DNA of 64,000 bases from Dugong dugon (GCA_030035585.1 CM057482.1:58160828-58224827); one strand, 5' to 3'. Shown: positions 45,190 to 57,870, counted from the first letter of the stretch. The notes: a model not told the origin generated them from the letters alone. Program-made: numbers and translations.

Positions 45190-46930
45190 TTGAGTTTTCT
45201 AAATTGGTTCTCAAGTCTGGTTAGTCTTAAAGATGTTGATGACTCTGCTTCCAGCAGTAAAGAGGTCATTGCTAGTCCATGGAATGAGGTGGTGATACAA
45301 ATACACAAAATATCACCACCAGTAGGTCAGGTATTGGTGAAAGGTGAGGCTCAGGGTGAACACATGTGTGATATCTTTCTACAGCTTTGTCAGAATGAGA
45401 AGTGTAAGGAAGCTGGTTGGTTTGTCCTACTTTCACTAGACAAACTGGTGAAAGAAAGAGATGCTCTCAGGGCTTCAGAGTCAAAGGTCAAGTGCCGCAT
45501 ACATGACCTCAAAGCTTCCACTTGTGCTTTGAAAGAAAGACTTATTTCTTGTAGTAACAGAGCTGAGATTGCTGAACACCAAACCCAGAGTCTTATTGTA
45601 AGAGTGGCTGAATTACAATGCAAGCTCAATTGCCAACGTTGAGAGGTGTCTGAAGTTAAAGTAAGGGCACTGATTGGGAGGAAATGGGATCCTAAAACTA
45701 GGGATGGGGATATATGGGCAGATAATCAAGGAAGCTGGGGACACTGAGCCTGTAAATTCCATTAAATCACTACTGCCAGTAGAACCAGCCCCAACTGAAG
45801 AGATTACTTCATATTTGTCTGCTAAGCCACCCTGCCCAGAAAAACCATTAGCCCCTCCACTCCCGTCTAATGAGATTAGCCCTAGCACAGCTGCCTCTAA
45901 AGAACCCTTGCCTGAGTTATTGCCTGGGGCATCGCCTGAGGCAGATGGTTTAGAACCATGCTGAATGTTCTCAAAACAATTCACACACTACCGATTCTGG
46001 CTTCTACACCTATTACTAGGCTTAAGTCCCAGCGAGCCCCAAAAGGTGAAGTACAAAGTGTGGCCCAGGAGGAGGTACGCTACACTCCAAAAGAACTACT
46101 TGAGTTTTCTAATATGTACAAACAGAAACCTGGGGAATATGTGTGGGAATGGCTATGAAGGGTGTAGGATGATGGTGCAAAGAACATAAAGATGGATCAG
46201 TCTGAGTTTATTGATATCAGTCCACTAAGCACAGATTGTTCATTCAATGTTTCAGCTAGAGAAGTTAGGAAAGTATCTAACAGTTTATTTGGTTGGGTTG
46301 CTGAAGAATGGATTACAAGGTGGCCTACACTAAATCAAGTTGAAATACCAGACCTGCCTTGGTATACTGTAGAAAAAGACTTCCAAAGACTTAGGGAAAT
46401 TGACATGCTAGAGTGGATTTAACAAGTTAGACACACAAACCCACACATGGAGTGCCCAGAGTACACACCTTTTACCACAACTGTGAGGAACAAATTTGTG
46501 AAGGGAGCTCCAGTGTCCTTGAAGACTGCTGTGATTGCTATTTTATGTAAATCAGATTTGACAGTGGGAACTGCCTTAACTGAATTAAGACACCTAACTA
46601 CAATGTGGCTGATTGGACCCCGTGGTAGTAGGGACCAAGTGGCTACAACTCAATCAACAAAATCACGGTGGATGTGGTTACAGTAATGAACAGAGGAGTC
46701 AAAGCGGTAATCAGAATAGTATGGTTCGAATGAACTTCCTGTGTTGGCTACTTAGTCATGGTGTCCCTAGGAGTGAAAAAGATAGGAAATCTACTATTTA
46801 CTTGATCTATACAAACAGATGAATTCTAGGTCAGGTGAACAGCAGTCTAACTCAAATCACCAGAATAGAGAGTCACGGTCCCTCAATCAATTCCCAGATT
46901 TGAGTGAGTTTAAAGACCCACAACCCCTTG
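45190..46930 (+). pseudogene. ERVL gag remnant
   Basis: 45190-45642 is an open piece with a coiled-coil-like stretch (KERDALRASESKVKCRIHDL), typical of ERVL gag N termini; its first codon is TTG, not ATG. A proline-rich piece in another frame follows (45674-45964). 45958-46422 and 46447-46686 are capsid-like, for example RWPTLNQVEIPDLPWYTVEK. At least three frame changes and several stops separate the pieces. Gag would form the particle core; this one cannot. Confidence 0.75.
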
Positions 46931-46953
46931 AATGAAGGGGAGACCGGGTCCGC

Positions 46954-47330
46954 TTGAAGAAGGACTCCAATACACTGCCAAAAATTTTTACTGTTAATCT
47001 TTCTCCTAGCCTTCCCCAAAGGGATCTACAGCCTTTTACGAGAGTGACTGTTCATTGGGGAAAAGGAAATAATCAGACTTTTCGGGGATTACTGGATACT
47101 GGCTCTGAGCTGACACTAATTCCAGGAGACCCAAAACATCACTGTGGCCCACCAGTCAGAGTGGGGGCATATGGAGGTCAGGTTATTAATGGAGTCTTGG
47201 CTCATGTCCATCTCACAGCTGGTCCAGTGTGTCCCCAAACTCATCCTGTAGTGATTTCCCCAGTTCCAGAATGCATAATTGGAATAGATATACTCAGCAA
47301 CTGGCAGAACCCCCACATTGGATCCTTGAC
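46954..47330 (+). pseudogene. ERVL protease domain
   Basis: In the frame opening at 46954 the sequence [14 protein letters not shown] contains the aspartic protease motif DTG (Asp codon 47095-47097). A later [10 protein letters not shown] fits the conserved segment before the C-terminal end of retroviral proteases. It runs directly into reverse transcriptase in the same frame. The first codon is TTG, so there is no independent start. Confidence 0.85.
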
Positions 47331-48600
47331 AAATAGAGTAAGGGCTATTATGGTAGGAAAAGCCAAGTGGAAACCATTAGAACTGCCCCTACCTAGGAAA
47401 ATAGTAAACCAAAACCGCATTCCTGGAGGGATTGCAGAGATTACTGTCACCATCAAGGACTTGAAGGGTGCAAGGATAGTGATTCCCACCACATCCCCAC
47501 TCAACTCGCCTATTTGGCCTGTGCCAAAAACAGATGGATCTTGGGGAATTACAGTAGATTATCAAAAACTTAACAAGGTGGTGACTCCAATTGCAGCTGC
47601 TGTTCCAGATGTAGTTTCACTGCTTGAGCAAATTAATATATCTTCTAGTACCTTCTATGCAGCTATTGATCGGCTAATGCATTTTTCTCCATACTTGTTT
47701 CAAAGGACCACCAGAGGCAGTTTGCCTTCAGCTGGCAAGGCCAGCAATACACCTTCACTTGCCTACCTCACAGCTACATCAACTCTCCAGCCCTATGTCA
47801 TAATTTAGTCTGTAGGGACCTTGATCGCCTTTCCCTTCCACAAGATGTCACATTGGTCCATTACATTGATGACATTATGCTGATTGGACCTAGTAAGGAA
47901 GAAGTGTCAATGACTCTGGACTTATTGGTAAAACATTTGCGTGCTAGAGGGTGGGAAATTAATCCCACAAAAATTCAGGCACCTTCCACTTCGGTGAAAT
48001 TTCTAGGGGTCCAGTGGTGTGGGGCATGCCGATACATTCCTTCTAAAGTGAAGGAAAAGTTATTGCATCTTGCTGCTCCCACAACTAAAAAGCAGGCACA
48101 ATGCCTAGTGGGTCTCTTTGGATTTTGGAAATAACATATTCCTCATCTGGGTGTGCTACTCTGGCTATTTATCAAGTGACTCAAAAAGTTGCTAGTTTTG
48201 AGTGGGACCCAGAACAAGATAAGGCTCTGCAACAGGTTCAGGCTGCTGTGCAAGAGACTCTGCCACTTGGACCACATGATCAGGTTGATCCAATGGTGCT
48301 TGAAGTTTCAGTGGCAGATAGAGATGCTGTTTGGAGTCTTTGGCAGGCCCTTATTGTGAATCACAGCACAGACCCTTAAGATTTTGGAGCCAAGCTCTGC
48401 CATCCTATGCAGATAACTACTCTCCTTTTCAGAAACAACTTTTGGCTTGTTACTGGGCCTTAGTAGAGACTGAATGCTTAACCATGGGACACCAAGTCAC
48501 TGTGTGGCCTGAGCTACCCATCATGAACTGGGTATTGTCTGATCCACAGAGTCATAAAGTTGGACATGCACAGCAGTACTCCATCATTAAATGGAAATGG
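47331..48600 (+). pseudogene. ERVL reverse transcriptase, frameshifted
   Basis: Fingers-region motifs [20 protein letters not shown] occur at 47515-47575 and FYAAID at about 47655. The catalytic YIDD is at 47862-47873, but in a different frame (offset by two) from the 47331-47808 part, so a frameshift lies between about 47690 and 47810. The connecting region is in two more frames (48101-48379 and 48331-48609). Confidence 0.88.
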
Positions 48601-49150
48601 TATATTTGAGATTGGGCCCAAGCAGGACCCGAAGGCACAAGTAAGTTGCATGAAGAAGTGGCCCAAATGCCCCTGCTCTCCACTCCTTTCACATTACCTT
48701 CCATCTCCCAGTCTGCACCTGTGGCCTCATGGGGAGTTCCTTATGATCAGTTGACTGAAGAAGAGAAAACTTGTGCCTGGTTTATAGATGGTTCTGCCTG
48801 ATATGCAGGCATCACTTGAAAGTGGACTGTGGCAGCTCTACAGCTCCTTTCTGGGACCTCCCTGAAGGACAGTGGTGAAGGGAAATCCTCTCAGTGGGCA
48901 GAACTTCGAGCAGTGCACCTGGTTATTCACTTTACTTGGAAGGAGAAATGGCCAGATATGCGATTATATACTGATTCATGGGCTGTGGCCAATGGTTTGG
49001 CTGGATGGTCAGGTACTTGGAAGTAACATGATTGGAAAATTGGAGACAAGGATTTATGGGGAAGAGGTACGTGGATAGACCTCTCCGAATGGGCTAAAGA
49101 AGTGAAGATATTTGTGTTTCATGTGAATGCTCACTAAAGGCTGACCTCAG
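48601..49150 (+). pseudogene. ERVL RNase H remnant
   Basis: FIDGSA (48781-48798) carries the first catalytic Asp and is followed at once by a TGA stop. WAELRAVHLVIHF (48898-48936) holds the catalytic Glu, and YTDSWAVANGLAGW (about 48967-49008) the next Asp. More stops follow near 49024 and 49135. Confidence 0.85.
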
Positions 49151-49173
49151 CAGAGGATGATTTTAACAATCAA

Positions 49174-49780
49174 GTGGGTAAGATGATGCATTCTGTGGAA
49201 ACCAGTCATCCTCTTTCCGCAGCTGCTCCTGTCATTGCTCAATGGGCCCATGAACAAAGTGGCCATGGTAGCAGGGATGGAGGTTATGCATGGGTGCAGC
49301 AGCAGGGACTTCCACGCACCAAGGCTGACATGGCTACAGCCACTGCTGATTGCCCAATCTGCCAGCAGCAGAGACCATCACTGAGTCCCCGATATGGCAC
49401 CATCCCTCAAGGTGATCATCCAGCAACCTGGTGGCAAGTTGATTACATTGGACCACTTCCATCATGGGAAGGGCAGCGTTTTGTCCTTACTGGAATAGAC
49501 ATTTACTCTGGATATGGATTTGCCTTCCCTGCACTCAATGCTTCTGCCAAAACTACCATCCCTGGACTTACAGAATGCCTTATCCACCATCATGGTATCC
49601 CACACAGCATTGCCTCAAATCAAGGGACTCACTTCACAGCAAAAGAAGTGTGGCAGTGGGCCAATCCTCATGGAATTCACTGGTCTTACCATGTTCCCCA
49701 ACATCCTGAAGCAGCTGGCTTGATAGAAAGATGAAATGGCCTTCTAAAGACACAAATATGGTGCCATCTAGGTGGCAATA
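49174..49780 (+). pseudogene. ERVL integrase, catalytic residue substituted
   Basis: The zinc-binding HHCC module is intact: HEQSGH, then 28 residues, then CPIC. The core has the first Asp in WWQVDYIGPLP. At the second catalytic position the sequence is SNQGTHFTAKEV, with Asn (codon 49618-49620) where Asp is expected. The Glu is present in PEAAGLIER. A TGA stop at 49732-49734 stands where a Trp codon is usual in this family. The frame then continues into the C-terminal part and dUTPase. Confidence 0.9.
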
Positions 49781-50379
49781 CCTTGCAGGGTTGGGGCAAT
49801 GTTCTCCAGGTGGCTGTATATGCTCTAAACCAGTGCCCAATATATGGTGCTGTTTCTTCCATAGCCAGGATTCATGGGTCCAGGAATCAAGGTGTGGAAG
49901 TGGGAGTGGCACCACTCACTATTACCCCCAGTGACCCACTTGGAATATTTTTACTTCCTGTCCCCTCAACCTTATGCTTTGCAGGCCTAGAGGTCTTAGT
50001 TCCAAAGGGAGGAATGCTTCCAATTGGAGACACATCCCTGATTCCATTGGACTGGAAGTTAAGAATGCCACTCGGCCACTTTGAGCTCCTTCTGGGTCAA
50101 CAGGCAAAGAAGGGAGTTACCATACCAGCCAGTGTGATTGAGCCTGATTACCAAGAGGAAATCGGATTGATATTACATAATGGAGGTAAAGAAGAGTATG
50201 TCTGGAATACAGGAGATTCCTTAGGGCGTCTCTTAGTACTACCATGCTCTGTGATTAAAGTCAATGGAAAACTACAGCAACCTAATTCCAACATGGCTAC
50301 TAATGACCCAGACCCTTCAGAAATGAAGGTTTGGGTCACCCCACCAGAAAGAACCATGACCAGCCAAGGTGCTTGCTGA
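49781..50379 (+). pseudogene. ERVL integrase C terminus and dUTPase domain
   Basis: Same frame as the integrase. After the integrase tail (VAVYALNQCPIYGAV) comes a dUTPase-like domain from about 49989: IPLDWKLRMPLGHFELL, then VIEPDYQEEIGLILHN and GDSLGRLLVLPC, equivalents of the conserved dUTPase uracil-pocket and later motifs. In active trimeric dUTPases the pocket motif has Asp and Gly where this copy has Glu (codon 50140-50142) and Glu, so catalysis is doubtful. The frame stays open to TGA at 50377-50379. Confidence 0.82.
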
Positions 50380-50685
50380 GGGCAAAGGGAATACAGAATG
50401 GGTGGTGGAGAAGGTAGTTCTAAATTCCAGTTATGGTCATGTGATCAGTTGCATACATGGGGACTGTAATAGTTATGAATATTTCTGCTTTGTTTGTGTG
50501 CATCAGATATTTTTGTTTCCTTCACTTATAAAATATAACATGTAAACGGGGCTAGTGCATTTTCCATTGTATGCATGTTTGTTGTTTCATTTTAGGCGCA
50601 AGTATGACTTTCTAATTGTCTTTGTTGAGAGATTATGTATGGTTTACGGAGACATGTATGTGTGCCAAGTTGACAAGGGGTGCAC
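50380..50685 (+). other. ERVL region between pol and 3' LTR, no env
   Basis: About 300 bases with no envelope-like frame. A weak purine-rich run, gacaaggggtgcac, lies just before the 3' LTR and may be the remnant polypurine tract. Confidence 0.7.
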
Positions 50686-51167
50686 TGTGATGGTTAAGAT
50701 TGTGTGTCAGCTTGGCTGGGCCATGATTCTCAGTGTTTTAATGTGATCACTCCCATGATTGAATATACTGTGAGTAGCTAATCAGATGAAAGGGAGTCTG
50801 CTTGAAGGTGCGGCCTGCATTGGAATATAAGTAGATGTTCCAGCTTTTTGCTGTCTGGATCCTGCAGCTGCCTCCTGTGGTCTCATCTCCAGTTCTTGGA
50901 ACTTGAGCTGTCAGCTTATCTGCTGAACTTTGGATTTGTCAACCTTCACAGCCTATGAGTGGGAGCCACACTCCCTAACCTGCCAATCTTGGGCTCGCCA
51001 GCTTCTGCGGCTGCGTGACTTGGGAGAGACCTCTATTGTGATCCATGGACTTGGGACATTCTAGCCTCTACAATTGCGTGAGCTGTTTCTTTGATATAAA
51101 TCTTTCTCTCTATATGTATTTATACGCTTTACTGGTTTTGCTTCTCTAGAGAACCCAGCCTAAGACA
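50686..51167 (+). repeat. ERVL 3' LTR (482 bp)
   Basis: Starts TGTGATGGTTAAGA and ends CCTAAGACA. It aligns throughout with the 5' LTR but has one copy of the segment that is duplicated there, accounting for the 121-base difference. A TATA-like aatataag is at 50824-50831. Confidence 0.93.
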
Positions 51168-52766
51168 CTTGGTCATGGTGTATGACTCTTTAACATGAAG
51201 TTGGATTCTGTTCGCTAATATTTTGTTGAGGATTTTTGCATCTATGTTCATATAGTCTGTAGTTTTCTTTTCTTGTGGAGTCTTTTTCTGGTTTTGGTAT
51301 CAAGGTAATCTTGGCCTCATAAATGAGTTAGGGATTGCTCCTTCCTTCTATAACTTTTGGAAGATTTTAAACAACACTGATGTCAATTCTTCTTTAAATG
51401 TTTGGTAGAATTCCCTAGTGAAGCCATCTGGTCCAGGATTTTTGTTGTTGTTGTTGTTGTTGGGAGGTTTTTGATTACTGCTTCCATCTCTTCCCTTGTT
51501 ATGGGCCTGATAAGATTTGATATTTCCTCTTGAGTCAATTTATGTAGTTTTTATGTTTCTAAGAATTAGTCTATTTCATAAACGGTATCCAATTTTTTGG
51601 CATATAGTTGTTCAAGGCATTCTGTTATAATTGTTATTTCTATCAGGTCAGTTGTAATGTCTTCACTTTCATTTATTATTCTGGTTATCTGGATCATTTT
51701 CTTTTTTTACTTTCAGTCTAGATAAAAGTTCATACTTTTATTGATCCTTTCAAACAACTAACCTCTGGTTTTGTTGATTTTTATGTTGTTTTTCTATTTT
51801 CTATTTTTGTTAATTCCTGCCTTCTAGTAACTTTAGGTTTATATTGCTCTTCTTTCTCTATTTCCTGATTTGTAAAATTAGATTATTGTTATATTTCCTT
51901 TTTATTAATGTACGCATTGATTGCTATAAATTTCCCTCTGAGGATTGATTTTACTACATCCCACAAGTTTTGGCATGTTATGTTTTCATTTTAGTTTAAC
52001 ACCAGGTGTTTTTTAATTTTTATTTTATTTTATTTCTTCCTTACCTGTTGGTTGTTTAGTAGTACATTGTTTAATTTTCATGTATTTATGTGTTTGTTAG
52101 TTTACATCTGTTATTAACTGCTAAAATTCCTTAGTGGTCGACAGATACTTCTTATAACTTCAGTTTGTTTAAATTTGTTTAGATTTGTTTTGTGTCCTTG
52201 CATATGGTCAATCCTAGAGAATGACCTATGTACACAGGAGAAAAATGTATATCATTCTGATGGTGGGTACTTTATATGTCCATTAGGTGTTTTGAAGTCC
52301 TCTACATCCTTGTCTTCTTTTTAGATGTTCTGTCCGTATTAAAAGTGGTGGATTGAAGTCTCCAACTATTATTTTGGAGGTGTCTATTACTTCTTTTAAA
52401 TCTTTCAGTGTTTCATATATTTTGGAACTCTGATGTTAGGTGTATAAACATTTATAACTGTTATGACTTCTTGAAGGATTGACTATTGTATTACTATGTA
52501 ATGTCCTTCTTCATCTTTTATAATAGATTTTGATTTAAAATTCAGTATGGCCACTCCCATATTATTTTTGTTACTAGTTGCATAGAATAGTCTTTTCCGT
52601 CCTTTCACTTTTGGTCTGTTTGTTTGGGCCTTAGATGTGTCTCCTGTAGACAGCATAAAGATGGATAATTTTTTTTAATCCATTCTGTCATTCTATGCCT
52701 TTTAAATGGAGAGATTAAACTATTTACAATTATAGTAATTACTGAAAATGAGGGATCTATTTCATT
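51168..52766 (-). mobile_element. L1-G continued: RT N-terminal and endonuclease region
   Basis: Resumes with cttggtcatggtgtatgact, the next phrase of L1 ORF2 after the ERVL target. The minus-strand reading passes through the start of the reverse transcriptase and the endonuclease (phrases tctccaactattattttgga at 52360 and agacagcataaagatgg near 52648) to the ORF2 start near 52740. It stops at atttcatt (52759-52766), where the RTE is inserted. Confidence 0.85.
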
Positions 52767-54083
52767 TCTCCATGATGCATCTGTCAGTTTGGGGTACTGT
52801 GGTGGCTTGCGTATTTCTGTGATACTGGAAAGTTTGCCACTGGCATTTCAGATGCCAGCGGGATGACCCTTGCTGGACAGGTTTCAGCAGAGCTTCTAGA
52901 CTAAGACAGACTATGAAGAAGGGCCTGACAGTCTACTTCTTTAAAAATAGGCCAGTGAAAACCTTATGAATAGCAGTGGAACATTGTGTGATGTAGTGCC
53001 TGAAGATGAGTGCCCCAGGTCGGAAGGAACTGAAAAGATGACTGCGGAAGAGTCGCTTCCTCAAAGTAGAGTTGGCCTTAATTACCTGTATGGAATCAAG
53101 CTTTCAGGACCTTCATTTGCTGATATGGCATGACTAAAAATGAGAAGAAACAGCTGCAAACATCCATTAATAATCAGAACATGGAATGTATGAAGTATGA
53201 ATCTAGGAAAATTGGAAGCCATCAAAAATGAAATGGAATACATAAACATTGATATCCTAGGCATTAGTGAGCTGAAATGAACTGTTACTGGGTATTGTGA
53301 ACCAGAAAATCATACGGTCTACTATGCCAGGAATGACAAACTGAAGAGGAACAACATCACATTCATCATCAAAAAGAATGTTTTTTGACCTATCCTGAAG
53401 TACAATGCTGTCAGTGACAGGAAAATATCCATACAGCTGCAAGGAAGACCAGATAATACGACTATTATTCAAAGTTACCAGCAAACCACTAAGGTCAAAG
53501 ATGAGGAAACTGAAGACTTTTATCAATTTCTGCAGTCTGAAATTGATCAAACATGCAATCAAGACATAATAATAATTACTGGTGATTGGAATGTGAAAGT
53601 TAGAAATGAAGAAGGATTGGTATTTGTAAAATTGGCCTTTGTGATAGAAACAACGCCTGAGAGCACATGTTAGAATTTTGCAAAACAACTCTTCATTGCA
53701 AGTACTTTTTTTCAACAACATAAACAGCAACTATACACTTTGACCTCACCAGATGGAATACACAGGAATCAAACTGACTACATCTGTGGAAAAAGATAAT
53801 TGATAAGCTCAACATTACCCATCAGAACAAGGCCAGAGGCTGACTGTAGAACAAACCATCAATTGCTCATATGCAAGTTTAAGCTGAAATTGAAGAAAAT
53901 TAGAACAAGTCCACGAGATCTAAAGTATGACCTTGAGCATATCCCACCTGAATTTAGAGACCATCTCAAGAATAGATTTGATGCATTGAACACTAACGAC
54001 AAAAGACCAGACGAGTTGTGGAATGACATCAAGGACATCATTCATGAAGAAAGCAAGAAATTATTAAAAAGACTAAGAAGACC
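52767..54083 (+). mobile_element. RTE retrotransposon part 1: 5' region and endonuclease
   Basis: A BovB-related RTE as found in afrotherians. It starts after atttcatt (52759-52766), which is repeated at 63945-63952, giving an 8-bp target duplication. The endonuclease reads in pieces: IRTWNV near 53163, KLEAIKNEMEYINIDILGIS then ELK and a stop at 53277, ITGDWNVKVRNE near 53580. 53800-54150 is an open piece with DLKYDLEHIPPEFRDHLKNR. It breaks at 54083 in ...agaagacc where L1-F is inserted, and resumes at 62071. Confidence 0.88.
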
Positions 54084-55451
54084 GGAGGTGGGGCCAAGAT
54101 GGTGGGGTAGTCAGATGCTTCTGGTGGTCCCTGTTACAACAAAGACCTGAAAAAACAAGTGAATCGATTATATATGACAATCTAGGATCCCCGAACATCA
54201 AAGGCAAAGTTGAGGAATCAAACTGAGTCACAGGGGGAGGAAGAGATGGTTTGGAAGAAGCAAGGAGTTAAAAGACCTGACCCAGGGGGAACTGGAGCCC
54301 TTCAGCCTGGATCAGCTCGAGGGTGAGCGGTGAGGCAGGCAAACAGCAGCACTCAGGAGGTGTTTTCCACACTGGGAGAGACCCAGTGGCACAGAGTCTA
54401 CTCTGCCATCAAGAACCAGTGAGAAGCAGCCCTCAATCAACAAAAGATAAGTACTTGTATCAGCCTACCATGCAGATTAAAAACACCCCCTTATGGAAAA
54501 ACTGCTCTCCCATTTACCTCCCCACTCCCTGCTCTGTACTGGGTCCTGGACTGGCTTCAGCCATTGCTGAGTCTCCTGGGCCGGAAGTAGGACCTGTCAC
54601 ATGCCCTGAGCCATTCTCCCAGCCTTGGAGACTGAACAAATTAACAAAAAGGGGAAAAAATAATCTGCCGGCTCCCCTAAGCCAGGAACTTAGGGTAGGC
54701 ACAGCTCCTTTGCCTAGGCAAAGGCATAAGGAATCCATGGACTTTGAGTGCCTTTCCCCCGCATGGACTTGTGTAGGCGCATTTCAACAGCGTAGGCCCT
54801 CATTACTGCAGTACAACAGGGTATATACCTGAAGTCTAACTTGAACTGCTTCAGCTGTGAAGTGGCAGGTTCATGACATTTGACATTGCTCTGCCCATTA
54901 AGCAGGGTCTTCACCTACCTACATCAGGGGCCTGAGGTCTGGTGGCTCCACCCACACCACCTAGCCACCTGCAACAGGGGCCCAAGAATAAGAGGTTCAC
55001 CCCCAGTCATTACAGCATTGGGTGCTCATAGTCCGGCTGCAAAACTCACCCACCTATACACTGTAGGAAACAGGGACACACTTTCCTCTTAGATGCTTGG
55101 GGACAGCCATCAGCCCCCTGCCTTGCTCAGCGTGTGTCCCCCTGCTGCATCCAGATGCCAGTGCCTACACCAATCATCCGTGACTGTCTAGGACTGTAGG
55201 TGAGAGCCTGCACCACACACTTGGTGGCTGACTACCTGGACGCCTGAGCTGAGTCCATACAGGAGGAGTGGGTGGACTTCTGGGCTCACATACTTAATGG
55301 AGGTTCTGGCAACCCGGTGGCAGGATGTTGGAGCTTCAGGGGCACCAGTGATTGGACAAGCTCACACAGGAAGCCTATTTGGATCTATCTAAACAAAATA
55401 AAACAAGAAGCTAGGACACAGTAAGCAAACATAAAATAAATATAATAATTT
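54084..55451 (+). promoter_or_regulatory. L1-F 5'UTR
   Basis: About 1.37 kb, GC-richer than the ORFs. It opens with ccaagatggtggggtag, which aligns with the start of L1-E and resembles the YY1-type element of human L1. Its distal part mirrors the L1-E 5'UTR (28000-29100, opposite strand). The 169-codon frame 54323-54832 opens at a GTG and has no known domain. Confidence 0.65.
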
Positions 55452-56493
55452 ATTGGCAGCTCGGAGACAACAGTCAATATCAAATCACATAAAGAGGCAG
55501 ACCATAATAGCTTCAGCAAACTCCCAAAATAATCTTGAAATTTTCCAAAGGAAGAAAATTTCTTGGAATTGCCAGAGGCAGAACACAAAAAATTAATATA
55601 CAGAACTCTTCAAGACAGCAGGAAGGAAATTAGGTAAAACACAAAACACGCAGTAGAGGAACTTAAAAAGATTAGAGAAGAGCATAATGACAAATGTAGC
55701 AGGCTGCAAGAATCCACAGAGAGACAGCAAACAGAAATCCAGAAGATTAACAATAAAATCTCCAAATTAAACAACTCAACAGAAGGTCATAGGAGCAGAA
55801 TTGAGGCAATGGAGGTCAGAATTAGAGAGATTGAAGGTAAAGCACATGACATCAACTTATTAGAGGAAAATTCAGATAAAAGGATTTAAAAAAAATGAAG
55901 AAATCCTAAGAATTAAGAGGGATTCTATCAAGAGGAATAACCTACAAGTGATTGGAGTATGAGAACAGGGGGATAATAGAAAACACAGAGAGACTGTTGA
56001 AAATTTGTTGGCAGAAAACTTCCCTGATATCGTGAAAGATAAGAAGATATCTATCCAGGATGCTCATCGAACCCCACGTAAGGTAGATCCCAAAAGAAAG
56101 TCACCAACATCAAACTTGCCAAAAACAAGGATAAAGACAGAATTTTAAGAGAGGATATGGATAAACGAAAAGTCATCTACAAAGGAGAGTCAATAAAAAT
56201 AAGGTCCAACTACTCAGCAGAAACCATGCCGGCAAGAAGGCAAAGGGATGACATATATAAACCTTGAAGGAAAAAAATTGCCAGCCAAGAATTATATATC
56301 AAGCAAAACTGTCTATCAAATATGTGGTGAAATTAGGGCATTTCCTGATAGACAGAACTTTAGGGAATTTGCAAAAACCAAGCCAAAATTACAAGAAAAA
56401 CTAAAGGGAGTCCTCTGGTTAAAAAATCAACAACATCAGGTAACAACCCAAGACTGGAACACAGGAGGAGCAACCAGATATCAACCCAGATAG
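55452..56493 (+). pseudogene. L1-F ORF1, broken
   Basis: Position 55452 onward matches the start of L1-E ORF1 (cagctcggagacaacagtca), but the initiating ATG reads ATT here. The middle carries stops and an A-run frameshift near 55885. 56248-56493 encodes the C-terminal domain, including IRAFPDRQNFREFAKTKPKL. Confidence 0.82.
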
Positions 56494-57870
56494 GGAAGTC
56501 ACAAAAATAAATCAAAGCTAAAACACTGAATATAGGGAAACAGAGAAGTCAATGTGTAAAAGATGACTACATTAAACAAAATAGAGGGACTAAAAAATGT
56601 AGACATAGATTTTTCATACAGAGAGGAGGTCAAGGCAATATAAAGAAATAAAAGACTGGTATAAACTTAGAAAAATAGGGGTAAATATTAAGGTAACCAC
56701 AAAGGAAACTAACAATCATGCAAGTCAAAAAAAAAGAAAAAGAAAAATATAAAGACTCAGCAAATACAAAATCAAAAAGATGAAAATACATAAAGAAAAA
56801 GGACTCTACGCAAAAAATTAAGTAGAACAAAGAAACTCTCAACACAGAAAAAAAGACATAAATATGACAGCACTAAACTCACACCTATCAATAATTACCC
56901 TGAACGTCAATGGAGTAAACGCACTAACAAAGAGAGAGAGAGCTGCAGATTGGATAAAAAAAACACAATCCATATATATGCTGCTTACAAGAGATGCATC
57001 TTAGACTTAAAGACACAAACTAAAACTCAAAGAATGGAAAAAATATATCAAGCAAACAACACTCAAAAACGAGCAGGAGTGGCAATATTAATCTCTGAAA
57101 AAATAGACTTTAAAGTAAAATCCACCACAAAGGATAAGGAAGGACACTGTATAATAATTAAAGGGTCAATACAACAGGAGGACATAACTAAAATAAATAT
57201 TCACACACCCAAAGACAGGGCTTCAAAATACATTAAACAAACTCTAACAGCATTGAAAAGAGAGATAGACAGCTCCACAATAGTAGTAGGAGACTTCAAC
57301 ACACCATTTTCGGTGAAAGACAGAACATCCAGAAAGAAGCTTAGCAAAGACACGAAGATCTACATGCTACAATCAACCAATTTGATCTCATAGACATACA
57401 ATAAACACTCCACCCAACAGCAGCCAAGTATACTTTCTTTTCCAACATGCATGGAACATTCTTCAGAGCATGCCACATTTTAGGCCATAAAGCAAGCCTT
57501 AACAAAATCCAAAGCATCAAAATATTACAAAGCATATTTTCTGACCATAAAGGCAAAAAGTAGAAATCAATAACAAAAAAATAAGGAAAAAAATCAAACA
57601 CATGGAAACTGAACAATGCCTTGCTCAAAACTACTTGGTTACAGAAGAAATTAAGGATGGAATAAAGAAATTCATAGAATCAAATGAGAATGAAAACACA
57701 TCCTACCAGAACCTTTGGGACACAGCAAAAGCTTTGCTCAGAAGTTAGTTTATAGCAATAAATGCACACATCCAAAAAGAACAAAGACCCAAAATGAAAA
57801 CATTAACCCTACAACTGAAACAAGTAGAAAGAGAGCAACAAAAGAAGCCCTCGGGCACCAGAAGAAAGGA

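Larger units (their letters stand above)
44546..51167 (+). mobile_element. ERVL-type endogenous retrovirus (class III), defective
   Basis: A 6.6 kb provirus with two LTRs, a leucine-tRNA-like primer site, gag, protease, reverse transcriptase, RNase H, integrase and dUTPase remnants, and no env. A dUTPase after integrase and the absence of env are the hallmarks of mammalian ERVL. It sits in L1-G, which reads on from the left flank (...ttttacttg) to the right flank (cttggtcatgg...), sharing cttg as a 4-5 base target duplication. Multiple frameshifts and stops mean it cannot encode a full gag or pol. It lies in the same orientation as GABRG3. Confidence 0.93.

Noticed and set aside
48829-49078. 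Stand-alone genes in overlapping ERVL pol frames
   Set aside because: They are shifted-frame shadows of RNase H sequence in the provirus.
54323-54832. 169-codon frame in the L1-F 5'UTR
   Set aside because: It opens with GTG, not ATG, and the corresponding part of the L1-E 5'UTR does not keep it open, so it is not a conserved accessory ORF.
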